Below, in pieces: positions 21,801 to 33,394 of a DNA stretch of 64,000 nt. This DNA is from Cocos nucifera (taxonomy: Eukaryota > Streptophyta > Magnoliopsida > Arecales > Arecaceae). The stretch covers positions 177,542-241,541 of the forward strand of contig QRFJ01004281.1 of NCBI GenBank assembly GCA_006176705.1, written 5' to 3'. The notes under the pieces were generated by a model that saw nothing but the letters and a program-made list of their open reading frames with translations, was not told the origin of the DNA and did no database searches. Position 1 is the first letter of the stretch, and each line of letters begins with the position of its first letter. The position numbers were made by a program, and so were the translations under genes.

Positions 21801-22059
21801 ACTCAAGCAGGAGTTATCATTTTCTTGGGTCGAGGTATATCTTCTCGATGCTCGATCTCCATTAGAATCTAAGCCCAGGGTGCATTGAGGGGGGTGTGGT
21901 AATTGAACCTCCGAGGTGGAGTTCTGGATCGGCCTCGCAGCTTTGGAGATGCTAGTCGGCTACCCCGAGGTGGGGTGCACGATTGATGAAACCGTGGGTC
22001 CTTTCGAAGGTGCTGCATCTATCCATGATTTTTTTTTTCTTCTACTTTTAGGATGGACC

Positions 22060-23110
22060 CGATCTACCATCTCGGCTACTTCCTTGCTGGTCCCAAGCCT
22101 CTTCGGTCTGGGCATACTTCTCCACTCATTCTAGCATCTCAGTGAAATCCTTCGGATAGTCCAAGTTAAGGGAGAACAAAAGGTCATTTTGGAGGAGACC
22201 GGCCTTGAATGCCATCATGGCCATCGATGGGTCTAAATTTCGGACCTCCAAAGTGACCGCATTGAAGCAATTGATATACTCTCGAAGGGGCTCATTCTCC
22301 CATTACTTGATGCTCACGAGGAAGTCAGAGTTACGACGTTGCCGATGACTGCTTACGAAGTGGGCAACGAACAGACGGCTCAACTAGTAGAAGAAATCTA
22401 TGGAGTCGGATTTTAGGTTCGAATACCAGTGTTGAGCCACCTTTCTCAAAGTTGAAGAAAAAGCTCGACATAGTATCGCATCGGTAGCCCCTTGCAGATG
22501 CATAAGAGTTCGAAAACTATTTAGATGATCTTCAGGATCAGCCATTCCATCGTAAAGCTTCATCTGAGGGATCTTAAATCGATGTGACAAAGATTCATCC
22601 ATAATCTTTTGAGTGAATGACGGATCGACATTAAACCCCAAATTCTTTCCTTATTGCCTCGGCTCCCGCAATGCATCCAGCTATCATTGCATCTCTTTGA
22701 GCTTTTTCTTCATGTCATCCTTACGAGTGGCTCGATGTTTAGGAGTCTCATAGCCCAGAGTGGAGCCTCTTCTTGAAATTGGTGTTGGCGAGCGCTCAAA
22801 TCTTCGACGAAAAGGACCAATAGGTCGGCTGTGATGACTGACCTCCGTCCTAGGGCTATAGGGGCATCGTTCCTTCGGTCTTATCTGGACCAGGCTTGAA
22901 TCTTCTTTGATCGGACGGCGTTCGTCGGCCTATTGTATTCTTCTTATGGTGGCTGATAGTGCCTGCACCTAATGAAGTAGGATGTCATACTGTTCCTATG
23001 AGACCGTCGGTGCCGTTGGTGGGTTCTCCTGGATTAGTGGTGGAGATGTGTTAACCTGTTGAGCATTGTAGGTACTCCGACCACTAGAATGTTGGGACGC
23101 GTTTGATGTT
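22060..23110 (-). pseudogene. Tat element gag
   Basis: Minus-strand frames contain PQMKLYDGMADPEDHLNSFR and LQGATDAILCRAF (22384-22641), then after stops EVRNLDPSMAMMAFKAGLLQ and DLLFSLNLDYPKDFTEML, the Retrotrans_gag signature. An Arg-rich linker precedes it (22640-22900). Multiple stops. Confidence 0.85.
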
Positions 23111-23180
23111 TTCCTTCGGATTTTCATGATATCCAGTATTGTGCTTTCTTCCCTCAAAATTAAACCTCAAAAATAACCAA

Positions 23181-23201
23181 GGCCCTTCTTCTAGCGCCAA
23201 C
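23181..23201 (-). promoter_or_regulatory. Primer-binding site of the Tat element
   Basis: On the minus strand the 5' LTR is followed by GTTGGCGCTAGAAGAAGGGC. The same motif follows the LTRs at 14550 and 33050. Confidence 0.75.
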
Positions 23202-23865
23202 TGTTGCTCCTTGATCTTCCGGCTTGAGGTCGACCGACGAGGATGGAGGAGCTCGGCCACCGAAGAATATGAGGCCGAGGATGAACTTGGCTGGAGCTTC
23301 ATCTATTTACCTGCAATAAAGTTTCCATCGGAGTGTTCTCCGGTGAAGACCCTCCGACGCTCAAGTTAGGAGATAGGAGAATAATGAGGAGAGAAAGCGT
23401 TGAATTGAATAACATACCTGGAGGATCCCGAAGCCTCTTTATTTATAGGAGAAGAGTTGGAGTCGTATCTATTTTGGACTCTAACGGCTTTCCGAGTTAG
23501 TCGCCCTAGATTGATTCGAAAGTTTTTTTTCTTCTTTGGAGACAGGATTGCGAAAGATTTCTCTTTATCCGAATTTTTTGATTCGGAGAGGACGCAGTTT
23601 CAGAAGGGATGGTTGTAGGTCGGTCATTGACGAGCTATGAGCCTATTCACGTAGCTCGATGGCCGACCTGAATCCGACGAGGACGAAGTATGAAGGCCTA
23701 CCTCGTTTTGTTAGGAGGCGATCTTTAGTAGGTCGGTCGGAATTATAGGTCGGCTTAAGCTAACCATGGGCGAAGTATCGCATTGTTTTGCTCAGACGAT
23801 CCATTAGGGTAGGTCGGCGGCCAATCCTAAATAGGTCGAAGCCATACCAGCCCTATTCCATAATA
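23202..23865 (-). repeat. 5' LTR of the Tat element
   Basis: 664 bp aligned with 10008-10690. TTTATTTATAG near 23439-23449 marks the TATA region on one strand. Terminal CCATAATA corresponds to CCACAACA in the partner, so its outer terminus has lost the consensus. Confidence 0.9.
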
Positions 23866-25887
23866 AAAACAATGATCATCAAAAGTGTCTAGCTTGACTG
23901 ATTAGAAGATATTCTTCCCTGAATTTTTAAGTTAGCCAGGAGGGCCTGGCAAAAAAACAAAGAGGGAGCTAATGCTAGCAGAGTCCACCGTAGCTTTGGT
24001 TCTAGAATAATTAGCATAACAATGTGGGATTCCTCCAGGTCCCTGCTACGTATGTGGACGCATACCGACCGACCGGCCGACCATCTGTTATAGTGCCGAT
24101 CAGGTGGTTGGTTATCACGATGTCAGGCAGTTAGCACATGGGGCCTAATCCTGCACAACAACCAAAATAAACCAATGGCATGTCTCTGATTAACTTAATA
24201 AGGTGGTGCAGTGGATCTTGTACCAAGTTCCACTTGGAGAATAAAGTGAACAAGGGACCGAGACTCTGGCGTCGATCTTAACCAGGGAAGGCATATATCC
24301 ATGTTTGCGTATCAGTGGGCGAAGAATATAACATCTACTTGTTTAGTTTCAGGTTAGTTAAGTTCTAGGCATCAACGGCGCCGTCCGTCCCTACGCTTAT
24401 TATAAGTCCGTCTACTGGCTTCACTTACATTAAACAATCAACTAGACGAACGGGGTTGGCAACCGAAGTTATTGCTCGGGCGACTTAATGGAAGACCGCA
24501 ATCATCTTCTTCGTCATCTGCGCTGTTTCTCATGCTAACCAGTTCTTTCTTCCATCGATCAATCAGAAGATATTTAAGACCGATCGGTCCAAATTTAATG
24601 ATAACTACTAGTTTCGATCGCCACTCATTTGTCGCCTCGAGCCTCAGGTGCCTCCCTCACCGGTGAGCCGAACGTGCACATGTGCAAGCACCATGTTAGC
24701 CTCTGCATTGTTCGAGGTAGATCTTCGCAATCTATTATTCAAAGGCCCGACAAGTCTCCAAGTGCGACCTTGTGCTAAACAATATGTGCAGCTCGTCCTC
24801 CTCATCATTTAATCATGGGGAGGGGAATCATGCTTCGAGAGTATGATTAGATGAATCTATGCTTGGTGTTGTGCATGTCCCCACACCAAGGAGTTTTCAA
24901 TGAACATTTTGATCCCTCTCATTCACCTTCCAACGCTCCAGTGGGAATAATGTATGATGATTGGGGTACAAATCATGTGGTGCTCTTCCCTTCTGGCCCA
25001 CTGGCTTTGGATCTTCCCTCTTAAGAGGGATTGCAGCAGAACATTGGCATTAGTGCCCCCATCATCATGTGCCCCTCCAAATTAAATGAGGAATCCCCGC
25101 CTCCCAACCTACCTCACCAGAAAAAACTACCAACTGCCGATACCCACCATCCCACGTTAGGTCCATTATAAAAAAGTACATCCGAGCTGAGAACCATAAT
25201 GGCAGAACCCACCATTACAACCTTGGTGGAGGTTGTTTCATTCGCTCACCGCCTTGGAAGAGGAGGCAGGTTGCGAGTCAATGGCCGACGAAAAGGTTTA
25301 ACGCAAGTTGGATACCGAGGTCTCGTTGGTTAATTTGCGCCTCCCCTAAGAATCTGTGGTCTGAGGAAAGAATCCAAGAGAACGCAAAGGGGTTATGGAT
25401 GCCAATCATTGACTTATTTCAACAGAAGTGGGCTTCGCTACCATGCCTCGGGCACTGCAGACGGAGTCACATGGCAGGTGAGTCATAAATCATAAGAGAG
25501 GAATGTGAGCATTTCATGATGGTGGGACCTCACCAAGATCATCATATCATGATTCGTTTATAATGCTTGTACCATACAAGGTAGCATGCCGGAAAGGAAC
25601 GTGGTATGAGATTGGAAACGATGGGCATTGCCTCGTGGTTTGGGAGAAAGAGTGTTAAAAAAAAAAAAAGAAAAAAAAAGGAGAAACTGAGGAAATTATG
25701 AAACACTCCATAAGCCTACTAATGCTAATCCACCGCTTTGTATGTTTGGGAGGTGAGGTTTTTAGTTGGATCAAAATTTACTGCTAAGCTGGTGTCCGTT
25801 GTGAACAAAGATGCACCCACACATCTGTATTACTGACTTTTTTTCTTTTTTTTTTGCTTTCTTTCCTTTTATATTCATCTTTGTATG
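23866..25887. other. Intergenic, possible old LTR fragments
   Basis: No gene recognised. TATA-like motifs (TTATTATAAG near 24399 and CATTATAAAAAAG near 25164) followed by leader-like sequence could be LTR relics, but no repeat partner is visible. An A-rich run is at 25655-25681. Confidence 0.4.
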
Positions 25888-26846
25888 TATTGGATCGGTT
25901 GAGCTGATGGATCCGATCTGACCAATAATTTCTTATTTGGGAGGGAATGGATGCGGCTAAATGAACTATGGATGCTGCTAATTGTCCATGCTTTCTACCA
26001 ATTCCATTTCGAGTCCTTTTTGACTTTGGATGCATAATTTGGAAAATGAGATGTTTTTGGTCCAATCAAGTTAGTTGGACTCGGTGGCCAACATTTTGAT
26101 CACTCCCCCCATGCAATTGTGGATTCTTGTGTTCTTACATTTGGCCCTCACTTTTTACAACCAAGTTCTATCGCATGCTTCGTGAGGCATTGCAATTTTG
26201 TATTGGTTCATGATAGATCCGATCTACTGCTGAGCTGATAGATCCGATCCAACCAATAATTTTTTATTTAAGAGAAAATTGTAGATGCCACTAAATACTT
26301 GTACTTTCTATCAATTCCGTTTCGAGTCCATTTTGACTTGATGGATACGTGTTGTGGAAAATGGGATGTTTTTGGTCCAATCAAGTTAGTTTGGCTTGTC
26401 GGTGGCAAGCATTTGATCACTCCCCCATGTAGGATCACTATCTAGAAAAGATTGCAGATTCTTGTGTTCATATATCTGGCCCTCACTTTTTACCATCAAG
26501 TCCTATCGCATTACATTTTTGTACTAGTTCATGGTTGGATTGGTCCATTGCTGAGCCGATCCGACCAATAATATCTTATTTAGGAGGGAATCATGGATGC
26601 CACTAAATGTCCATGCTTTCTGCCAATTCCATTTCGAGTTCTTTTTGACTTGATGGATATATATTTTGAAAAACGGGATGTTTTTGGTCCAACCAATTAG
26701 ACTTGTCGGTGGTAAGCATTTGATCGCTTCCCAATGCAATATCACCATCTAGAAAAGATGGCAGATTCTTGTGTTCATATATCTGGCCCTCACTTTTTAC
26801 AACCAAGTCATATCACATGCTTCGTTAGGCATCGCAATTTTGTCAA
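25888..26846. repeat. ~317-bp sequence in three tandem copies
   Basis: Copies at about 25888-26202, 26203-26523 and 26524-26846 share GAGCTGAT/GATCCGATC, ACCAATAAT, TTCGAGT, TTTTGACTT, GATGTTTTTGGTCCAA, TTTGATC, GATTCTTGTGTTC and GGCCCTCACTTTTTAC in the same order. The first and third copies both end with a CTTCGT..AGGCAT..GCAATTTTGT block. Non-coding. Confidence 0.88.
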
Positions 26847-27989
26847 TAAGGTGGAGAGACTTGTGCTGCATAGGGCATCTCTTGAATTTGATACCTGACC
26901 AACCCTTAAAGCAAAAGAAAAGGGAGTAAAAGAAGGTCTCTTTAGCTTCTCTTTTGACGAAGCAGAGTGTTTTTCTTAGAAAAAAGACAACAAAAAGAGT
27001 GATCAAATGTGCAGCTCCATCATTTTCAAGAGGTGTCCTTGCGATGTGTTTGGGGCGCATGGCTCAGTTTTTAAATCCCCTCCCCATGTTCCTGCTACTT
27101 TGAAAAATCCCTCAAGAAATCTGCATACATATAGCACATGCACCATACGGACCGATCACATTTTAACATAATGTTTGATCAAATAATATAATATAATAGC
27201 CATATATGTGTGTAGGTTAATTTTCCATGTTTTTAATGCATGTATGTAGCTATGGAAATAACGTGCATCCATCGGTCGAGTCGAGAGATGGCAACAATAA
27301 GGTTAAGGCTGTGGAAACGGTCAAGAAGAGATCCAAAGTCAAGCTTACCGGTGTGTTTCACAGTTGAGATTTGATTAACGTACCACAATAGCTATAGCCA
27401 TAGGGAAAGATATATGGCAGGTGAGCCATCACACATACATGGTAACCCCCCCCCTCTTTTTCCATGCATATAACCCGAATCGAGTCTACGTCCAAAAATT
27501 CCATTATAGCCGGTTTGGATGCCAAAAAAAGACGAGAACAAAGGTAGTGATGAGAGAGACGTGGCCGACTCCACCACCTCATGGCTAACTATATGACAAG
27601 TTGAGCCACCCATGAGTTCCTTGCGGCCAAACTACTTAGAAATGAACTTATTATAAGGTGTGACACTGTGTTAAAAGTTAATACCAGTGGCAGGACATAA
27701 GAGAGGAGGACTATGATATATAACTAAACTAATAGTCTGCATGGATTCCACTCTTATATTTATTCGAGATTTTGAGTGGAGTTACTGGTTAGCTAGTGTA
27801 CTAACTAGCTAATTAATGCAAGTGATATATAACATCATCAGAGGGGCATCAAGTCATGAAGGCCCAAGGAAGGATGACTGACAGGTGGGGGGTCAACAGA
27901 TGCTGGGGGGAACGGACGGGCTTTCAACGGCTAGTACCGGCCGATGGGCCCTTTTGTTTCGTCATTGTCGGAATTATGGGCCAAGTACC
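26847..27989. other. Intergenic, AT-rich
   Basis: No gene seen; short ORFs without motifs. A C run is at 27447-27455. Confidence 0.45.
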
Positions 27990-28002
27990 AGCCCTCCCTT
28001 CT

Positions 28003-28526
28003 TTTTTTTTTCTTTTTTTTTTTTTTTGTGATAAGCAAAACAAAATTTGGAAGGAGACGTTTCGGCATAGATGGCGAGACCAATTTACTTATGAGATCCT
28101 CTTCCCCATCATACACACCTTTTTCAGACCTGGGATGTATAGATAAGATCCTCTTCCCCATCATACACACCTTTTTCAGACCTGGGATGTATAGATACCT
28201 CTTTTGAGCGAGAAGTCATGTAAGTCCTGGCATTTAATCGGAGGTATCCAATTTACTTATGAGATCCTCTTCCCCATCATACACACCTTTTTCAGACCAG
28301 GGATGTATAGATACCTCTTTCTCTTTTGAGCGAGAATCCAATTTACTTATGAGATCCTCTTCCCCATCATACACACCTTTTTCAGACCAGGGATGTATAG
28401 ATACCTCTTTTGAGCGAGAAGTCATGTAAGTCCTGGCATTTAATCGGAGGTATCCGCCATGACTCGAACCTAAGACCACTTGGTTGGAAATCAAGGCCCG
28501 TTCTATTAAGCTATCACGGTGGTGGT
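28003..28526 (-). mobile_element. tRNA-derived SINE with amplified body
   Basis: On the minus strand the head carries an A-box-like TAGCTTAATAG (plus 28503-28513) and a B-box GGTTCGAGTC (plus 28461-28470) at tRNA-like spacing. The 3' end is a poly-A tail (poly-T with one C on plus, 28003-28027). Flanks AGCCCTCCCTTCT (27990-28002) and AGCCCTCTCTTCT (28527-28539) are a 12/13 matching target duplication. The body contains four copies of a ~54-bp block (GATCCTCTTCCCCATCATAC followed by ACACC, TTTTTCAGACC and GGGATGTATAGATA). Retrotransposition would need LINE enzymes. Confidence 0.88.
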
Positions 28527-28539
28527 AGCCCTCTCTTCT

Positions 28540-30150
28540 CTAATCCTCCTCTAAATACTCTTGTTCTTTCTTTCCTTTTCAAGTGTAGAGAGGGAGAGAG
28601 ATGAAATACTTCATGAGAAAGAAAATTTCTTTTTTCTTTTTAAAGTTCCTCCTCTAAAAATATAGAAAAAGCTAATGTTAACGACTGGATGGCATTTTAT
28701 ATCATTAACTATATGAAAATAACATGATGGGCTTCTTTTGCTGATCTTCCTATTCAATTTTTAAATATTTTATTTACTGATCTTATATCTATGCATGTTT
28801 AGTTTAATTTAATGTGTCTGATTTATCTAGAAAAAAAAAAAAAAAAAGAGATGTTATTTAAATATTGATCTAATTAGAACATCCCTTGAAAGCATTTAGG
28901 TATCTAAATCTTCTTCTAAACCATGCCAAACACGAGACCGTTAATTGACTCATATAAAGTAGATATTATGTACATTGCTCCAATGGAGGGTAGAGATCAT
29001 TTTACCATGCGACGCTGTCGTAGAAGTTTCAAGATTCCTCTACATTGTTAAGTCCCATAAGTTTAGTTTGTCTTTGGGCTTACCTTTCTAAGGATTAACA
29101 TTCCTCCTGTGACGTCATGCATGATTATATATAACAGAGGTGCAGATGAAAGATGGCAGATTATTTACAAAATCTTTGTCGTGGTCTAGATATTAAAAAT
29201 CTTGATCAAACTGTATCAATAGGACGACCACACCATACAATGACTACCTTGTCGGAAGGGAACAAGCAGCTGAGTTAAATTAGGTATGGAACGTTTTGAT
29301 CTCGGTGAACTGACCTGGAAAAGCCTTGGCACTTATACCGTTTCATGATTGTGAAGCTTGACTTGATTAAGTTAGTCGATAATTGGATAACAGTTTATTT
29401 CAAACCTTGAAATCTATGGTCTCGAATATTTTGTATGCTAAGCAAATGAATAGATATAGATTTCAAATACTACACAAATACTGGTCAACCAAAGCATTAC
29501 TGAAATATAATGAGATTTTGATTTACCAGCATCAACACAAATATAAATATTTCAGTAATGTTTATAATGAAATACAAATATTACGATGAGCGATCATGAT
29601 AAATATAAATTTAAGCCATATATATATAATTGACCAATATATGTATTAGTGTTGCCGCGAAACTCCGAGAGGTTGTTGATGTGGTTGGAGTTGGATGCCA
29701 CCCGTAACCCGTGACATTGGAGGGTACCTACAAAAAAAAGTCCGCACATGCAACGGAGAACCCTCCAATACTTAAGTCGGCTAGAACCTTAGAAACAGTG
29801 GAGAGAAAAGAGAATGAAGCCATTCAACCTCTTGACCGCAATATTAGCACCATTTGTGGAAAGTCTCCTACCCATGCACCCATCTCTCCCTTGAATGGAG
29901 TGGCTAACTATTGTGGAAGGAAAATATCTTTAGTCCCATATCGGTTGTTAGTCGAAAAAAACTCTAGCTTATTTATAACGGAACCTTCTCTCTCCCGTTA
30001 AGTATTTTTTAAATAATAAAGTTGTAAAGTCCCGTGCCATAATAATCAGAGGTCGAAGTAGATAATATCTGATATTCGCAGGAATGGAGATCGATCCAGA
30101 GCCATCTAACTCTTTGACCACACTTTTAGTGGTAATAAAACATGAATGCC
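28540..30150. other. Intergenic, possible LTR relic at 29654-30040
   Basis: No gene recognised. At 29930-30040 the words TTAGTCCCATATCGGTTGTTAG, TTATTTATAACGGAACC and AATAAAGTTGTAAAGTCCCG resemble LTR or other repeat sequence common in plants; no partner is visible in the window. Confidence 0.35.
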
Positions 30151-30164
30151 TTTGGTTGTTTGAG

Positions 30165-30260
30165 GAAGCTCACTGGTTTGGTCCCGTTGGTAAAGTCACT
30201 GGATATTGGATATGACTTGGGTTCCAATTAGATCTGCCTTTACCTTGATATCAGCCAGTT
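30165..30260 (+). mobile_element. Possible SINE head
   Basis: TTGGTAAAGTCACTGG (A-box-like) is followed about 30 bases later by GGGTTCCAATTAG (B-box-like). No tail or target duplication found. Could be chance. Confidence 0.35.
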
Positions 30261-31970
30261 TTAAATCTGTTGTAGTTCTTTAAGGAAACAAGTCTTTCTT
30301 CATATAGCATTTGTTTAGTAACGCTGATCGGTAAAATTTAAACTGAGGAGCATTACCGAAATATAAATATTTATCAAATAGCATAATGTTGTCCGGTAAC
30401 CTAACTTTGATCAACTAACATTTGTTAGGTACACAATCGTAATTTTCATAATTTTTGACCAAACTCATACTGGACAGTTCTTTCTCTTTCTTGTTCTGAT
30501 GAACTAGACAATCATATTGCAGTGCTTCAAGAGAGAGAGAGAGAGGGAGAGAGAATTATATTGCAGTCATGCATGACCGTGCATTGTTTAAGTCCGCACC
30601 GTCAACGGTCTTCATTTTCCTCCCGTTAACGCAAAACGCTTTTAATCTAAAGAACCAAACTCAATTAAGAAAATTAAATAAATGACAACATCAATGGGTT
30701 GAATGTTTCAGAGTGACAGCCATCTTTCTTTATCCAAATTAGGTAGCCTCCTATCTTTGAATTGGATGTGCAAGATCACTTAATCTATAGTGGTAGATAT
30801 TTGTTGACTTCATTAGCTCTAGAGGTGTGTGATGAAAAGTTTTCCTCTATTGGGTGGGTAACTCATGGGCTGCTGGTCAATAATTGTGCATTCGCAGCTC
30901 AATGGTTGGTTCACCTGCTTCTAAATGGATGGCAAGTTTTAAAACAATGGCCATTTGTAATCATGGCAATTTCAGAGACCATCTTGAACTTATGAAAAAT
31001 GAAAATAAAAAAGATTGTCTGTATCTTCTCTCCTTCAAGGCGAGGTTTTGAGTTTGATCCAAGGTAGGGGCACTCCCACCATACTTCTCTGAATGAATGA
31101 TGACAATTAATGGTAATAGCAATAATAATTGTAGTAACACTAGTAATAATATTATAATAGCAATAATAATATTACTAATAGCCAAGTCTGATTTTAATTC
31201 AATTACAATGACCATTATATAATTGTTGTGATTTAAGATTTTATAGTTCATCTAAATAAAATAATATTATTGAATTTAAATTTAGGAAATTAAGACCTGA
31301 TTATTTTAAATAAATTTGGATAATAGTCTTCCTACAAAATTATTTTTAACATTAGTCGCTTGAATAGAGTTAGATCCATTTGTGCACATAATTATGTTTA
31401 AATTTGTATATTTTTCTTTTCTAATACTTAAAAATTAAAAGTCTAAAGCAAAATCTTCGGTCAATAGAGACTAAATATAAAATGATAATAAATCAAAGGG
31501 GCAAGCCTCCTATTCTCTATAGGCACCCAATACTTGATACTCTATGAAGAAAAAAATAAAGTGTTCATGTGATACTCGATATGGCATATAAATCAGTCTC
31601 TTTATCGTTGATAGATATATAGCAAGCGATCATGTAAATATTTAAATTCTATGCAGTTACAATTTTGCAATTAAGAGGAATTCAAAAATGGAAGGATTAT
31701 TATGGCAAATTTAATCTCAATAAAGAAAGAAGGTGATGGCTTATAAGGAGAGAGTTATATCTCATTTTTTGATTTTTACCTTCAACTACATCGTATTTTT
31801 ACTCCATATCTATATAAACAAGGCCAAATGACCCCAAAAAGGAGAGGGGCTTTCAAAAGGAGAAACTCCCATAACTAAAAGCCCTTATGGTGAGAGGCTC
31901 TCAAGTCCTCATCCATCATTCTATTTTATTTACTTCTTGCAAGTCCAATGGTCTTTGAGCATCTGGGCCG
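30261..31970. other. Intergenic, AT-rich
   Basis: No gene recognised. GAGTTTGATCCAAGG near 31050, before AATAAT-rich sequence (31110-31180), may be another truncated SINE fragment. The 77-codon ORF at 30762-30995 has no recognisable motif. Confidence 0.35.
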
Positions 31971-32049
31971 AGCTGTCAAATTCATGACCGAGCCGAGGCA
32001 AAGATCTAGATCAAGGCCAAACAATCGAGCTATCAAGTCTGAGGCCGAG

Positions 32050-32430
32050 GTAGATGTGAAGACTAAGCCCGAGGCCGAGTTAGGATAAGGATTAAGCTCG
32101 AGGCCGAGACTAAGGTAAAGACTAAGCTTGAGACTGAGGCAGAGATGAAGACTAAGTTCAAGGCCAAGGCAGAGATGATGACTAACCCCAAGATGGAAGC
32201 AGAGATAAAGACTAAACCAGAAGCTAAGGTTGAGATGAAGACTAAACCTGAGGTTGAGGCAGAGGTGAAGACTAAGCCCAAGACTAAAGCAAAGGTGAAG
32301 ACTAAGCCCAAGGCCCAGACAGAGATGAAGACTAAGCCTAAGGCCGAGGCAAAAATGAAGACTAAGCCCAAAATCGAGACAGAGGTGAAGACTAAACTAG
32401 AGATCGACGCAGAGGTGAAGACCAAGTCTC
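32050..32430 (+). repeat. 30-bp tandem array
   Basis: About 12 units with 30-bp period (consensus like GATGAAGACTAAGCCCAAGG then CCGAGGCAGA). The plus frame 32145-32594 reads a 10-residue repeat close to M-K-T-K-P-K-A-E-A-E, highly charged. As 30 is a multiple of 3, the open frame follows from the period; no start context or domain supports a real protein. Confidence 0.85.
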
Positions 32431-33050
32431 CTTCCCAACGTACCTCCATCATGAGAGAAACCGTCAAAATTATCCTTTCCAACGTACCTCCATTATTAGA
32501 AAGTGCCAGCATTAAAGGCCATGCCCCTAGGCCTTCAGATTGTATGGTTCTCCGCTATACAATCCTTAAGATGGACCATCTTTATGATCCATAGAGCATG
32601 GTAAGGTACCTGTCAACATCCATCACATGGAACGTACAAAGAAGCCCACGACTAACAATCTTGATCTAAAGGTTAGTGGATGGATTTTCTTCCCCAACAG
32701 ACTATTAGAACATGGCCCCAAGGTCTAAAGAATCAGGTCTAATGGCCTACAAATTTTGGATAATAACCTACAAGCTCCACCTTATAAAGAGGTATGAAGG
32801 AGATCCTCAGATAAGGACAACACTCCAAAGATTTGACTAAGAGAGAAAAAGCTATCCCTCTCTTACACACACACACTCTCTTTTCTCTACTGCTCTCAAG
32901 CTCTGGCTACCTTAGGTATCGAAGGATCCTCCGTCGAAAAATCTCTAATGAGCATGGACTTTTTTTGCAGGTTTCCTCCAATGTTTCAGTCCTCAGATGG
33001 CATCCAGCTTCAGCCACGCCAACACCCCGGGCTGGAGACTTGCAACAATA
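32431..33050 (+). mobile_element. LTR relic (gypsy type), left end not located
   Basis: CTTATAAAGAGG near 32782 looks like an LTR TATA, followed by a pyrimidine-rich leader and an end at GCAACAATA (33050). The next bases form the same primer-binding motif as at 14551. Where the LTR starts is not visible; the 30-bp array may be inside it. Confidence 0.6.
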
Positions 33051-33260
33051 GATTGAGGCTAGAGAAAGAGCCATCAGCCTGATTAAAGAGAAGAAAAAAG
33101 ATGATAAGAACGAAATGGCATAATTCCACCACCTCCCCCTATCATGGTAAATCTGCAACCATTTGATATCCTGATCTAGCAAATCAAGGCATTAGCCAAT
33201 GCTGTGCAATGGCTCCAGCAAACGATGGAGCAGTATCCCCCTCGAAGCTGACACCTCAAA
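33051..33260 (+). pseudogene. PBS and start of a gag relic
   Basis: GATTGAGGCTAGAGAAAGAG at 33051 matches the PBS of the two elements at 10-24 kb. About 33145-33240 reads MVNLQPFDIL, QIKALANAVQWLQQTMEQ with one stop, the same kind of N-terminal gag segment as in the nested element. It breaks off into a tandem array. Confidence 0.6.
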
Positions 33261-33394
33261 GGGCTCCTCCATACTGTCACGATCTTGCCCCAAGGCTCGA
33301 GATTAGCCCTTCGGTGAGCACTCCACTCCACTCTCGCTTCTGCTTCCTGTAGGTCACCTTTCTATCGGAGCTTGAGGAAAGAAAACTAGTGACA

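Larger units (their letters stand above)
10008..23865 (-). mobile_element. Tat-lineage Ty3/gypsy LTR retrotransposon, degenerate, with nested insertion
   Basis: Two similar LTRs bound it (10008-10690 and 23202-23865). Read on the minus strand the order is 5' LTR, PBS, gag, CCHC-like motif, protease, RT, RNase H, second archaeal-type RNase H, integrase, a 57-bp tandem array, an opposite-strand ORF, and 3' LTR. The second RNase H after the first is the hallmark of the Tat clade (Tat, Ogre, Retand). Flanking bases AAAAT (10003-10007) and AAAAC (23866-23870) look like a decayed 5-bp target duplication. Stops and frameshifts occur in every domain, so it is not autonomous now. About 4.95 kb of its length is a later element (13576-18516 plus target duplication); without it the element would be about 8.9 kb. 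Confidence 0.93.

Noticed and set aside
28440..28526. A tRNA gene
   Set aside because: Only A and B boxes remain; no cloverleaf or terminator, and it sits at the head of a SINE with poly-A tail and target duplication.
30762..30995. 77-codon ORF
   Set aside because: No domain, no promoter or splice evidence; kept only as part of an intergenic entry.
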